Origin: Fibrobacterota bacterium
GTDB taxonomy: Bacteria > Fibrobacterota > Chitinivibrionia > Chitinivibrionales > Chitinispirillaceae
Assembly (NCBI GenBank): GCA_023436145.1
Contig: JAEZKP010000016.1
Coordinates: forward strand, 62,001-126,000
Reading direction: 5' to 3'
Length of the DNA: 64,000 bases
The notes beneath the pieces were generated by a model. The model was not told the DNA's origin. It did not search any database and worked only from the letters and a program-made list of their open reading frames with translations. This document shows positions 53,357 through 62,634 of this stretch, piece by piece; within the stretch, counting starts at the first letter, position 1; the number at the start of each line of letters is the position of its first letter. Made by a program: the position numbers and the translations under genes.

Positions 53357-54492
53357 TTCTCCCCCATTGCCCAATGGTAAATGGAAGTTATCTCTGCCAC
53401 CTGTCTTTTTATTGAGTGATTCTTTAGGACATGTTCGTATCCATTTTCTCCCATAATGGTTCGTAACCTGGGATTCTCAGCCACCATCAGCAGGTTTTTT
53501 GACAACCCATCGATATCATGTTCATTGCATAATAAACCGCTTTTCTCATGAATCACAATTTCAGGAATATCACAATGATTTGTACTCAGTACCACCTTTT
53601 TGGCAGCTTGTGCTTCAATACAAACAACCGGAGCCCCACCTTCAGTATCACCATCAGAAGCGGTACAGCTGGGAGCCAGAACCGCATCACAGGATGCAAG
53701 CAATTCATGGTACCGATCAACATTTACCATTCCATGGAAAATAACTCTTGATAGGCATCCGTTAATTTTAAATATTTGCTCAGTTTTTTTTCTGTACTTT
53801 CCCTCTCCTACCATGTGCAGCTCAGCATTCGGATACTTTTTGACCATCCTGCAGAACGCTTCAGCCGCATCCAGTGCCCCTTTTTTTTCCCTCTCAAGTC
53901 CGATGAAAAGTACTTTGAAAGAGAAATTTTCTGTCTTGCGTAAACTCAGTCTGTTTCTGATTTTATCAATGTCGATACCTATGTGTACAACTCTTATTTT
54001 TTCGGGATTGCACCCGATTTCCACCAGTTTATTTGCCATATGGTGCCCTTCCACAATAAACGCACTTCCGGCATCAAATAAACTTCTGTACATCCTTTTC
54101 CAATATTTACGTCTGGGTAATTTGTTGACATCCAGGCCATAGAAAGTAGTTACCAGAGGAATATCCTTCATAGATGCAATGTTTAAAACCCTGCAGGATT
54201 CAGTTGAAAAATGACCGTGAATTATTTGTGGGTTCTCACTGGTGATTATGGAATTGTAGAAACATTGTGGTGGCCAGATTTTTAATCTGGAGAGTTGACC
54301 ATATATTTTTTGGAAGAGCCCACCAGATGAGGCTGAGTATAGTTTTTTGACGGGAAAATAGGATTCATTTTTACGGAACTGGGAGATTACCACCTGATCA
54401 CACGCATCATTAAAATGTAATTGATTATAAATCCAGTTTTCAGTTACCGGCAGATAGGTGTGCAAAATGTGGGCAACTTTAATCTTTTGCAT
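53353..54492 (-). CDS. Glycosyltransferase family 4
   Basis: 379 residues of GT-B type. The donor-binding C-terminal half has KVLFIGLEREKKGALDAAEA, the stretch APSCTASDGDTEGGAPVVC, then EAQAAKKVVLSTNHCDIPE and HEKSGLLC, the EX7E-like signature. The DGDTEGGAPVV loop resembles WcaL/AmsK-type exopolysaccharide transferases. It starts within the last codons of the GT2 gene (14-base overlap). It builds a surface or extracellular glycan; sugar specificity not readable. Confidence 0.88.
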   Translation of the reverse strand: MQKIKVAHILHTYLPVTENWIYNQLHFNDACDQVVISQFRKNESYFPVKKLYSASSGGLFQKIYGQLSRLKIWPPQCFYNSIITSENPQIIHGHFSTESCRVLNIASMKDIPLVTTFYGLDVNKLPRRKYWKRMYRSLFDAGSAFIVEGHHMANKLVEIGCNPEKIRVVHIGIDIDKIRNRLSLRKTENFSFKVLFIGLEREKKGALDAAEAFCRMVKKYPNAELHMVGEGKYRKKTEQIFKINGCLSRVIFHGMVNVDRYHELLASCDAVLAPSCTASDGDTEGGAPVVCIEAQAAKKVVLSTNHCDIPEIVIHEKSGLLCNEHDIDGLSKNLLMVAENPRLRTIMGENGYEHVLKNHSIKRQVAEITSIYHWAMGEK

Positions 54493-55297
54493 ATTTACCC
54501 GGGTTAAATAATTCCTGAATAGTTTCCAGAAGAAACTGACGTGATCTGAACATTTTCAGAAATTGAATATTTTTAAGACTTTTCGCAAGCAAAGGAAAAT
54601 ACTTTTCATTCGCATATTTATTAAGCAAGTGTTGAACTGCATTTAAATAACACTCACGGCTCCCGGAAACTTTTTGCAGCTTATAATTATCATCATACAA
54701 AGTTAGTGGTTCAGCAATCCAGCATGCGTTCCATTTTCTCAACAATCTTATATAGAGATCATAATCCTGAAGAGCTGGAAGAGAGATATCAAAACCACCT
54801 GTTTTTTCCAGAAAAGATCTTCTGACAACAACCGACGAGGTGGTTCCAACAAAGTTTTTTTTCATGATTGATTTAAAATGATCGGAGAATTCCGGCTTTC
54901 GGAAAGAATACCTTGAATTTCCATCTGGTTTACAGATAAGTAGCCCTGTATAACACAATACTAAATCATTACTATTCATCAAAAGAGCTTGCTTGTAAAG
55001 CTTATCAGGCTTCCATTGATCATCATCATCCAGAAAAGCCACTAGCTCCTTTGTGGCATGAGAGAGACCCAGATTGCGGCAATAACCGCCGCCTTTGCCA
55101 CCACCCGATTTTACATAGATTATTTTAAACTGGTCAATATATTCCTGAAGTTGATTCGGCGGTGCACCCTGCTCAATGTTGTCATCAACTACGATAATTT
55201 CAAGAGAAACAGATCTCTGTTCTAAAGCGCTTTTAACCGCCCGTCTGAGCAATTCATTACGGTTACAGGTTGGAATAATAACTGAAAAATTAAACAA
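54479..55297 (-). CDS. Glycosyltransferase family 2
   Basis: 272 residues starting at TTG, with GGGG six bases upstream and no ATG nearby. GT-A fold: FSVIIPTCNRNELLRRAVKS, IIVVDDN, FLDDDDQWKPDKL (metal-binding DxD) and LPALQDYDLYIRLL (catalytic-base region). It transfers a sugar from a nucleotide donor to a glycan or lipid acceptor. It lies 20 bases past the beta-propeller gene and overlaps the GT4 gene, so one transcript is likely. Confidence 0.88.
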   Translation of the reverse strand: MFNFSVIIPTCNRNELLRRAVKSALEQRSVSLEIIVVDDNIEQGAPPNQLQEYIDQFKIIYVKSGGGKGGGYCRNLGLSHATKELVAFLDDDDQWKPDKLYKQALLMNSNDLVLCYTGLLICKPDGNSRYSFRKPEFSDHFKSIMKKNFVGTTSSVVVRRSFLEKTGGFDISLPALQDYDLYIRLLRKWNACWIAEPLTLYDDNYKLQKVSGSRECYLNAVQHLLNKYANEKYFPLLAKSLKNIQFLKMFRSRQFLLETIQELFNPGKYAKD

Positions 55298-55317
55298 AAG
55301 ATTCCCCGGATTCTTTT

Positions 55318-57567
55318 TCAGGGAGTTATTATGAATTTACCGGCTTTTTTGATTTTTTCCCCATGAATGGAATAAAAATAGGTTCCGGGAACTGTGCCTG
55401 GGGAGGGGGTCCAGGTGTAATATGAACCTTCAGTGCTTTCACGTGACAATTTAGCTTTACCAACCAGTTTTCCACCCAGATCATGGATTACTACACTACT
55501 CCCGAAGGGGAGGTTTTTGAAGTGAATCATTGAATGGCGTTTTTTACTGAAAGGATTAGGATAAACCAGTACACTGGATTTGGAGTTTTCTGAAAACCGG
55601 TATCCAATCGACAAACGTGAGATACCTTTATCTGTAGCTACCCATAACAGACCGTTTTTTCTGTCCAGAGTAAGATCGTTAATATTAGTGGAAACCAATC
55701 CTTGGGCCAGCCCGAATACAGTTCGTTCCTTCGTCACAAGATCATATCGAACCACGCCCTCATTGCTTACTCCCAACCACATTACCGATTCATTTTCAGC
55801 CTCGATGGCACTTACTCCTGTTCCAAGCTCATCCTCAATTTCTAATACATCACTGATTTCAGGGTAATAGGGATCTTTTAACCTGACGACTAATTTGAAG
55901 ACACCCTTCTGGGTAACTATTCTGGTTATTCCATCACTGGTGCTCACCATATCCAAAACTTTACCTAATGGTTCCAGTCCAGATCCTTCAAACTCATCTT
56001 TACCACCTGTGTACATATGTTCAACCGAAACGGATCCATTGATAGGGTCACCATCGTGTTTTAAGACTATTACCTTTCCATCTTCTCCACCGGCAATGAT
56101 ATTTCCCTCTTTATCCACATTCAACACAGTGTAATTATCGGAGTGGTGCGGGTCATTTACTTCAAAAAACCATCGGAAATGAGCTTTTTGAGGATCTTTT
56201 TGCTTGGTGTCCGGTTCATATCTGGAATCATAGCAGATTAAGGAATGGTGGTTGTAAGCATTTTTAACATTCCTGTAGAATGAAATCCAGATAAAACCAG
56301 AAGAATCCTGCGCGATTGCATCGTTTTTGGTCCAGACGAAATTATTTCGATAAAATTCTGATGGTGTGCCAGTGCCGATCTGTTGTATTTCACTGTAAAC
56401 AGACCACTGATCCAATCCGGGGATAAAACATTTGGTTCCACCGCCGGAGGTTCCAAACCACATTTTCCATTCGTTTTTACCTGTGCCGGGATGCCGGCTT
56501 TCTGTAATGCCAATCGAGCTGGGATCTTCACCAAGTGAAGATCCGATATCAGGATAATTGAACTTATTGTAAAGCTTCCATTCATTATTCTGTAAGGACA
56601 TGATACCCCGCCACCAGGGATAATCTGATCCATTAATGCGGGGTATAAGCCAAACATTGGAAGCATGATCAACAAATACCCGGTTGACATTTGCGCAAGT
56701 CATTCCATTAATGGTGTAATTGGTAGCATTTGTTCCATCCCAGAGATAGAAATAATTCTCCTTTGTACCAATCCAGCATTCATTTCCGTTTGGCTTTATC
56801 ACAGTAATATCACTGGGAAATCTGAAAACCTCTTTACTATTACTGTAAAGTTTTTCGCCATCAGAGTGAACAACGTTTCCTTTGTAAATTGCAGATAATC
56901 CCGAAAATGTCTTAACCGTACCAGATGTAATCAGAAAGCTGCTAACCGGAATTGAAGCAGATGTATCCACAGTCCAGATACCGGGATCGTATATGTTTTT
57001 TATGGATTCTACTCCGCCGGAAATATTCAGTTTTGCAATTCCTTGGTCCAATCCAACATAAAGAACGTTATTGTGAATAATCATTGAGTTTACAATTGAA
57101 GTAGAGAAAGTATTAAATTTGCTGGCACTTTTAATTGCATTCATCTTTCTTTTATCAAAGAAACTAACCCCTTCTGTAGAACCGACTATAAGGTAATTAC
57201 CAAAGTTCAGCAGGTCTGTTACTGGCCATTTAGCAGAAAAGTAACTGTAGAAAATATTTCTTTTTCCAGCAGCACCGTATCTGGCAAGATATCCCTGTGA
57301 AGTTCCTGACCAGACAGATCCATCTGAATCCAGGCAAATTGCGTTATGCAGAGGATCGGGTAATGAAGAGGTGTTTGGCAGCAGTATTCCTTTTCCACTT
57401 GAACGGCTGTGTTTATAAATACCACCACTGGATGCAACCCAGACGGTATCGCCTGTTATTTCTATATCCTGGATAGAGATGCAGGAAGAAAAGCTCAGAA
57501 ATTGTTCACCGGAGAAGGAGAACGAGGTAATTAATAATAAAGAAATAATTATGCGAACTGATAGCAT
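55318..57567 (-). CDS. Secreted beta-propeller protein with C-terminal sorting-like domain
   Basis: 749 residues. A signal peptide (LSVRIIISLLLITSFSFSG) precedes two-component-regulator-type propeller blades: DTVWVASSGGIYKHSR, GSVWSGTSQGYLARYG, VMWLGVSNEGVVRYDL and LLWVATDKGISRLS. The order of WxGT/GIxxxD strands resembles the propellers of PorZ-like and hybrid sensor proteins, but no kinase follows. The last 85 residues (LVYPNPFSKKRHSM..GKLVGKAKLS..GTYFYSI) are a FlgD/T9SS-like sorting domain. Likely exported to the surface; ligand unknown. First gene of the minus-strand glycan cluster. Confidence 0.82.
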   Translation of the reverse strand: MLSVRIIISLLLITSFSFSGEQFLSFSSCISIQDIEITGDTVWVASSGGIYKHSRSSGKGILLPNTSSLPDPLHNAICLDSDGSVWSGTSQGYLARYGAAGKRNIFYSYFSAKWPVTDLLNFGNYLIVGSTEGVSFFDKRKMNAIKSASKFNTFSTSIVNSMIIHNNVLYVGLDQGIAKLNISGGVESIKNIYDPGIWTVDTSASIPVSSFLITSGTVKTFSGLSAIYKGNVVHSDGEKLYSNSKEVFRFPSDITVIKPNGNECWIGTKENYFYLWDGTNATNYTINGMTCANVNRVFVDHASNVWLIPRINGSDYPWWRGIMSLQNNEWKLYNKFNYPDIGSSLGEDPSSIGITESRHPGTGKNEWKMWFGTSGGGTKCFIPGLDQWSVYSEIQQIGTGTPSEFYRNNFVWTKNDAIAQDSSGFIWISFYRNVKNAYNHHSLICYDSRYEPDTKQKDPQKAHFRWFFEVNDPHHSDNYTVLNVDKEGNIIAGGEDGKVIVLKHDGDPINGSVSVEHMYTGGKDEFEGSGLEPLGKVLDMVSTSDGITRIVTQKGVFKLVVRLKDPYYPEISDVLEIEDELGTGVSAIEAENESVMWLGVSNEGVVRYDLVTKERTVFGLAQGLVSTNINDLTLDRKNGLLWVATDKGISRLSIGYRFSENSKSSVLVYPNPFSKKRHSMIHFKNLPFGSSVVIHDLGGKLVGKAKLSRESTEGSYYTWTPSPGTVPGTYFYSIHGEKIKKAGKFIITP

Positions 57568-57648
57568 AATGCAGCAGAATCTTTATGAGTAAACAAAACC
57601 ATGATCTTTGACATCCTTATTTATTCCATGTCAATTTCAAACCGGTTA

Positions 57649-57721
57649 TGGAGCTGAGGGGGATCGAACCCCTGGCCTCGACATTGCGAACGTCGCGCTC
57701 TCCCAGCTGAGCTACAGCCCC
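57649..57721 (-). tRNA. tRNA-Ala (anticodon CGC)
   Basis: 73 bases without encoded CCA. A full cloverleaf can be drawn: acceptor GGGGCTG/CAGCTCC with the G3-U70 pair that is the Ala identity element, D-arm GCTC/GAGC, anticodon stem CGACG/TGTCG with loop TTCGCAA (CGC, reading GCG Ala codons), and T-arm AGGGG/CCCCT with TTCGATC. It sits in a 375-base gap (57568-57942) between the propeller gene and the STAS gene, with nothing else seen there. Confidence 0.96.
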
Positions 57722-57942
57722 TTTGAATCAAAAATATACATTTATGTGTACACAGGCACAAGAAATCAACTTTACCCTATTTCTCTTCCAGCGAAGATTT
57801 TTTTGAAGAATAGTTAAAAAATCGCATGCTTTATTAAAACAGCAATTTTTATAATCATTCATTTCCAAATATTGACCGGTTCAAGCCGATAATGTAAAAT
57901 TCTGAGAGTTAAAACCTCGAATATGAGCAGAATGGGGAACAT

Positions 57943-58515
57943 ATGCAAAATCGATCAGATGAAATTTCCCAGGAAATGTATCACCGAATTTATCGAATGA
58001 TAAAAAGGAATATAGAGCCAAAATTAATAGCAGCCACATTAAACATACCTCTAAAAACGATCAACAATATTGTTTTTCGCATAAAACAGAGAAATGACAC
58101 TAATACAAGCGACTCTACGCCGGTTTCCCAGGAGCAGAGTATTCAGGATTTTCTGGATGCTTATCTTTATACTAAGACCCGTTATGCAGTGATTCAAATT
58201 GTAGGAGTATTGCACAGAAAAAATCTCTATTTGTTGGAGAAGGAAATTGAAAAGTCATTAGCTGCTCCCTGGAAAGCGATTGCACTGCGTCTAACAGATG
58301 TGCATCTGATAGATGAAGATTGCTGCAGGTACATACAGGAATCTCATAAAAAATTCCAGCAGCTGGGAAGATATATGGCTATTTTGGACCCATCCCCACA
58401 AATCGAAGCAACTCTTAACCAATTCAGCATTGAAGATACCGTGCCAATTTTTGGCACAGAAAGAGCTTTTGAGGATGCAGCTTTTTCCAAAAAATCTTCA
58501 TTTCTAAAAACTTGA
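57943..58515 (+). CDS. STAS-domain protein with N-terminal helix-turn-helix-like region
   Basis: 190 residues; GGGGAAC before the ATG. Residues about 8-48 (ISQEMYHRIYRMIKRNIEPK, then LIAATLNIPLKTINNIVFRI) look like a helix-turn-helix. Residues about 70-175 have a STAS fold: YAVIQIVGVLHRKNLYLLEK, AIALRLTDVHLIDEDCCRYI and MAILDPSPQIEATL, typical of anti-sigma factor antagonists. The usual phospho-Ser position (DSSG loop) appears as HLIDEDC, lacking an obvious Ser. So it is a STAS regulator of unknown partner; no anti-sigma kinase is nearby. Confidence 0.75.
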   Translation: MQNRSDEISQEMYHRIYRMIKRNIEPKLIAATLNIPLKTINNIVFRIKQRNDTNTSDSTPVSQEQSIQDFLDAYLYTKTRYAVIQIVGVLHRKNLYLLEKEIEKSLAAPWKAIALRLTDVHLIDEDCCRYIQESHKKFQQLGRYMAILDPSPQIEATLNQFSIEDTVPIFGTERAFEDAAFSKKSSFLKT

Positions 58516-58790
58516 AGATCAAAAATAACAGGCATCTGAATCGACTCCGATTTATTCAATTCGCCTTATAATTCTTTTAAAAAAACACCTTTTATACCTG
58601 ATCACTCTTTTTATCTGTGTCTTCCTTTTATTAATTTAACTTAAATCGGACAATTCATCAGTTATCCGGCTTTTTGAAGAAGGAAAAACAGCAGAAGCTT
58701 GCTCACTTTTTTGCATATAGAATTTATACGGAAGCAGGTTTTACAAATTGAATTGGCTGTCGATCATCACTAATTACCGGGAATGAGAAA

Positions 58791-59018
58791 ATGACATATT
58801 TAGGAATTGGTTATTCTGGGCCAGATAACATGTTTTTGCGGGATATGGTTAACAAACATATCTCCTGGCTTAAAGGTGACCGGCTTCCCCGCTTTTTTGG
58901 TGATGCATTCATTGTCCTTTATGATTCTAATACTGCAAGGGAATTTGCTAAGAAATGCAAAGATGCATCGGATGAGGAAAACGTTATAGTAGTTTATCCT
59001 ATGGACAAACCGGTCTAA
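58791..59018 (+). CDS. Small hypothetical protein
   Basis: 75 residues, GGGAATGAGAA before the ATG. The sequence MTYLGIGYSGPDNMFLRDMV and RFFGDAFIVLYDSNTA and VIVVYPMDKPV suggests a compact alpha/beta protein without signal peptide. It lies 40 bases before the heparinase-like gene in the same direction, so it may be the first gene of that cluster. The preceding 275 bases hold no gene. No family recognised. Confidence 0.5.
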   Translation: MTYLGIGYSGPDNMFLRDMVNKHISWLKGDRLPRFFGDAFIVLYDSNTAREFAKKCKDASDEENVIVVYPMDKPV

Positions 59019-59058
59019 TTTCCCTCAAAACACAATTCAGCACATTAAGGTAATTTAC

Positions 59059-61095
59059 ATGCTACAATTTACCGAAAAAATAGAATCTCAGAAAATACTA
59101 CGACTTTTATCCAGAAGTATTCCTTATTATCTAAAGTCCTGGATGGAAATAGATCAGAAAAACGGCATTTTTGGGTCTATAGACCCCCAAACTTTCAACA
59201 TGCGTTCAGTGGGCTCCTCCTCTCCGGTTATCGAGTACGTGATCCGTCCCCATCTGAATATTCTTTGTACTTTGGGAAGTTATCTCTACCTGAACCAGTG
59301 TGATCTTATCAGTGCAATAATCAGTAAGAATGATCTGATAAGCAGAATAAGAAAAGGGGTGCACTGGGCTTGTGAGACTCATCTTACTGGTTCACTGGAT
59401 GTGGAGACCTTTCTTGAGCGCAAAAGGTGGGGTGAAAACTGGCGAAGCAGTATGTGGGCTACTCTTCTTGGCGTGTGTTCTGTATTCTGCCGGGATATCT
59501 TAGACCAGAAGCTTATTACACGTATAAAGGAGATAGTGGCATTTGAAGCTGATCGCTTTATTGATCTTCTCCCGCCCAGCGGAAGTGAATTTGACACCAA
59601 AGTTGAGGAGAATGCACTTGATACACTTATCCTTGCCTGGGCAATAAATCTCAATCCCAAACATCAACATGTGAACAAATGGGAACTATCTCTTAGGAAA
59701 TGGGCAGTCAACATTGCCTCATGTATCCATGACAAGACAGATCACAGTGAATACTTTGGAAGCTCAGTAGCCAAAACAGTTTCCACGCAAAATCTTTTTC
59801 CGGATATGACAGCTGAAAACCACGGCTTCTTCCACCCTGAGGTTCTCATGTACGGTGCCTGGGTGGTACTGGCAATGTCTGCCTACTCTCTTCACAATCA
59901 AGAAAGACCGGATTTCCTGGCCCGTAAAAATCACCAGAGAACATTCGATATTCTTTTACGGTTCTGTCTTCCAAATGGTTTAATTTTTACTCCCGGTGGC
60001 CATGACATGCCTATGTTTGTTCCACGCCCTTTTATTCTAGCCTGGGGATTGTGGCACAATGATCCAAGAGCTCTTCATATGTCTAGTAAATTGCTCTCCT
60101 GGATGGATACCTGTCTTTTGACCAGTCAGGAAAACCAGGGGCCTTGGGTTTTTGGTTTTGAGCAGCATCATGAAGGATGGGAGCTTTTTTTTCAAAGTCA
60201 GGTAGGCCTTGAACTCTCTTTTCTGGCATGTCTACCATTTTCAAAAGAGCAGCGTTTCTTCTCTTCTGGACAGATTGAAAATGCCATCGATACCCGACAT
60301 ATTTATCCTTACGTTGAAGTCTGTTACCGGCGCAATATCCGCACTACCAGAAGTATGGCATGGAAAGCAATCGGAAATCATCCGCTTATTGGTTTCAGTG
60401 TACACAATCAGCCAGAGCTGGTTGCACAGTTCAAAGCAGCCTTGCTGGGAATCCCTTCTGTAAGCAATCCGGTAAAAGGCTGGGAAGTGGCATACCATTG
60501 GGACCGGTTTCAAAGAGATGGTTTCGATACAAGCGGAAGAATCAACTATTTTGATTCAAAAGGCAAGATGCTTTTCCACAGGGATGTACGTGTACTCACC
60601 TGGGGTGATGATGGATTGGTAGTTCTGGATGATATTACTGCTGACAGCAGCTTTGAAATGCATGAACAATACCTCTCTCCACTGTATCTGGTCAATGATC
60701 ACTGGACTAACTATAAACTGGAATTCTGCAGTGGCTCGCTCAGAGAAACATTCAATTCCACTCAGCGCAAATACCGGGAAGTAAACTGTCCGTCATTCTG
60801 GGCCAGCATAGAAAACCATCTCCTTCTTCAATTTGTATGGGGAAAAACCAAAGGGCTTTACTATTTACCCGGAGGAGACCGCAATGCCCCACCCTACTGG
60901 AAAAACTGCAGAGTAGATATGCTGGCAGTTCATGTGGAACCCAAAGAGATCTCCGCAGGAGAGACCATGTACCAGGTCGGTTTCTATATCGGCGCAGGTA
61001 AAGGACCCCGTCCATTTAAATCTGCCGGAAATGCCGGTGAGTTCTTTAAGGGGCTGGTGATAATGGATGGTAAAATAACCATAGGACTCGATTAG
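59059..61095 (+). CDS. Heparinase II/III-like, alpha/alpha-toroid protein (putative polysaccharide lyase/hydrolase)
   Basis: 678 residues, AAGGTAA upstream. No signal peptide is evident, so it may act in the cytoplasm or be exported otherwise. The N-terminal 400 residues are helical, as in a toroid: WACETHLTGSLDVETFLERK, KVEENALDTLILAWAINLNP, the ENHGFFHPEVLMYG block (candidate Asn/His catalytic region) and GGHDMPMFVPRP. The C-terminal part (from about 440) is beta-sandwich-rich (DDGLVVLDDITAD..FEMHEQYLSPLYL), as in heparinase II/III lyases. It is followed by YkgJ-, GSCFA- and GT9-type genes. The lyase call is a fold-level guess. Confidence 0.55.
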   Translation: MLQFTEKIESQKILRLLSRSIPYYLKSWMEIDQKNGIFGSIDPQTFNMRSVGSSSPVIEYVIRPHLNILCTLGSYLYLNQCDLISAIISKNDLISRIRKGVHWACETHLTGSLDVETFLERKRWGENWRSSMWATLLGVCSVFCRDILDQKLITRIKEIVAFEADRFIDLLPPSGSEFDTKVEENALDTLILAWAINLNPKHQHVNKWELSLRKWAVNIASCIHDKTDHSEYFGSSVAKTVSTQNLFPDMTAENHGFFHPEVLMYGAWVVLAMSAYSLHNQERPDFLARKNHQRTFDILLRFCLPNGLIFTPGGHDMPMFVPRPFILAWGLWHNDPRALHMSSKLLSWMDTCLLTSQENQGPWVFGFEQHHEGWELFFQSQVGLELSFLACLPFSKEQRFFSSGQIENAIDTRHIYPYVEVCYRRNIRTTRSMAWKAIGNHPLIGFSVHNQPELVAQFKAALLGIPSVSNPVKGWEVAYHWDRFQRDGFDTSGRINYFDSKGKMLFHRDVRVLTWGDDGLVVLDDITADSSFEMHEQYLSPLYLVNDHWTNYKLEFCSGSLRETFNSTQRKYREVNCPSFWASIENHLLLQFVWGKTKGLYYLPGGDRNAPPYWKNCRVDMLAVHVEPKEISAGETMYQVGFYIGAGKGPRPFKSAGNAGEFFKGLVIMDGKITIGLD

Positions 61096-61108
61096 ATCTT
61101 TTTTTTAT

Positions 61109-61648
61109 ATGTCCACTCTTTCTGATGTCATTTCCAGATATGATTCACTCTGTTCTTACTGTGATTCATTGTGGAATAAAGCGGCTCTGAGCAGCCCGGA
61201 ACATATTCATTGTAAAATCGGTTGCAGTGGCTGCTGTGAGCTGGAAACTGTCTGTGTAATTGAAGCAATAAAGATTGCCATGCATCTGAGATCAGCTTAC
61301 CTGGAATATTCATCGGCTGGTGTGCACAATTACTGTATATTCCTTGAAAGTAATAAATGTAATATTTACAATTGCAGACCTGTCATTTGCCGCACACACG
61401 GACTTCTTTTGAAAAGTGATGAACATTCCTTTATCCGGAGCTGTCCTTTTAATTTTCAAAAATGGCAGAATTCAGACCAGTCATGCATTCTTGATTGGGA
61501 ATCTTTGACCATGAACCTTATGAGGATCAATATGGCATTCTGTATTCTGGCAGGTATTCCTGAGTACTCATCTGAGCGTATAAAGCTATCAGACATTGCT
61601 TCAGGAAATATGCCGGATAAATTAAAAAACGTTAATAGTAAACTATGA
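61109..61648 (+). CDS. YkgJ-family cysteine-cluster protein
   Basis: 179 residues. The C-x3-C-x2-CC type cluster is CKIGCSGCC (about 31-39), followed by CIF, KCNIYNCRPVICRTHG and RSCPFN, as in YkgJ/Fe-S-binding (Pfam CxxCxxCC) proteins. The family is thought to bind a metal or Fe-S centre, function unknown. It starts 13 bases after the heparinase-like gene and overlaps the GSCFA gene as ATGA. Confidence 0.85.
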   Translation: MSTLSDVISRYDSLCSYCDSLWNKAALSSPEHIHCKIGCSGCCELETVCVIEAIKIAMHLRSAYLEYSSAGVHNYCIFLESNKCNIYNCRPVICRTHGLLLKSDEHSFIRSCPFNFQKWQNSDQSCILDWESLTMNLMRINMAFCILAGIPEYSSERIKLSDIASGNMPDKLKNVNSKL

Positions 61649-62631
61649 GTATACGACTCCAGACACAGCTAAACATAGTTCCTCATTCCAAAAAAATAAC
61701 TCATGACAAGTATCTGCTTCTTCTTGGTTCCTGTTTCTCAGAACATATTGGAGAGAAGCTATCCAGCTATCATTTTCAGGTATGCAGTAATCCTACGGGT
61801 ACACTTTATAATCCCTGTTCAATAGCATTGGCTCTTTCCCGGATAATATCAGAAAAGCCTTATACCAGGGATGACATTTTTTATCATCAGGGTTTGTATA
61901 AAAGCTGGGATCATCATTCCAGGTTCTCACACCCTGATCCGGATGTTACCCTGAAGAGTATGAACGACCAGCTTTCAACAGCCATAGATTTCTATAAGAA
62001 ACTGGACTTTCTGTTAATTACACCTGGCACTTCATCGGTGTTTTATCTTTCAGAAGATAAAAGAGCAGTGGCTAACTGTCATAAATTCCCGCAGAGTCAT
62101 TTTTTTCAGGAGCTGATGACACCTGATTCAATTGTAGGCACATTCAGCTCAATCTTTGAAGTACTTCTCACTGCAAACCCATCACTTACTATTGGTTTTA
62201 CAGTGAGTCCTGTCCGCTATCTTCAGGAAAGTCTCCATAAAAATCAGGTCAGTAAATCTCATCTGATGGCTGCAATTTATGCACTTGAGAAAAAATACAA
62301 ACAGGTGTATTATTTCCCAGCTTACGAAATCATGATAGATGAACTGCGGGATTACCGTTTTTACAATCAGGATTTGATTCATCCAAACGACACTGCAATA
62401 TCAATAATCTGGGAGAGGTTTCAAATGGCATATCTTTCAAAAAGATCTATTGCATTTGTTAAAGAATACACTCCAGTTCTGAAGGCTCGTGAGCACAGGG
62501 TGCAATACCCCGGGTTGGATTCCACTAAAGCATTTGCGTTTTCCCAGGTAAAAAAAATAGAGCAATTACAATCAGATTTTCAGGAAATTGATCTTTCAGA
62601 AGATCTGAGCTACTTCAAATCATTTATATAG
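61645..62631 (+). CDS. GSCFA-domain protein (SGNH-hydrolase-like)
   Basis: 328 residues with the hallmark LLLLGSCFSEHIGEKL (about 24-39; Ser in the GSCF block), NPTGTLYNPCSIALAL (about 48-63), LLITPGTSSVFY and VSPVRY. Near the end, RFYNQDLIHPNDTAI (about 242-256) gives a D-x-x-HP block like the SGNH catalytic Asp/His. The GSCFA family is uncharacterised; the motifs suggest esterase or acyltransferase activity on a glycan. Coupled to YkgJ (ATGA) and three bases before GT9. Confidence 0.88.
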   Translation: MSIRLQTQLNIVPHSKKITHDKYLLLLGSCFSEHIGEKLSSYHFQVCSNPTGTLYNPCSIALALSRIISEKPYTRDDIFYHQGLYKSWDHHSRFSHPDPDVTLKSMNDQLSTAIDFYKKLDFLLITPGTSSVFYLSEDKRAVANCHKFPQSHFFQELMTPDSIVGTFSSIFEVLLTANPSLTIGFTVSPVRYLQESLHKNQVSKSHLMAAIYALEKKYKQVYYFPAYEIMIDELRDYRFYNQDLIHPNDTAISIIWERFQMAYLSKRSIAFVKEYTPVLKAREHRVQYPGLDSTKAFAFSQVKKIEQLQSDFQEIDLSEDLSYFKSFI

Positions 62632-62634
62632 ATT

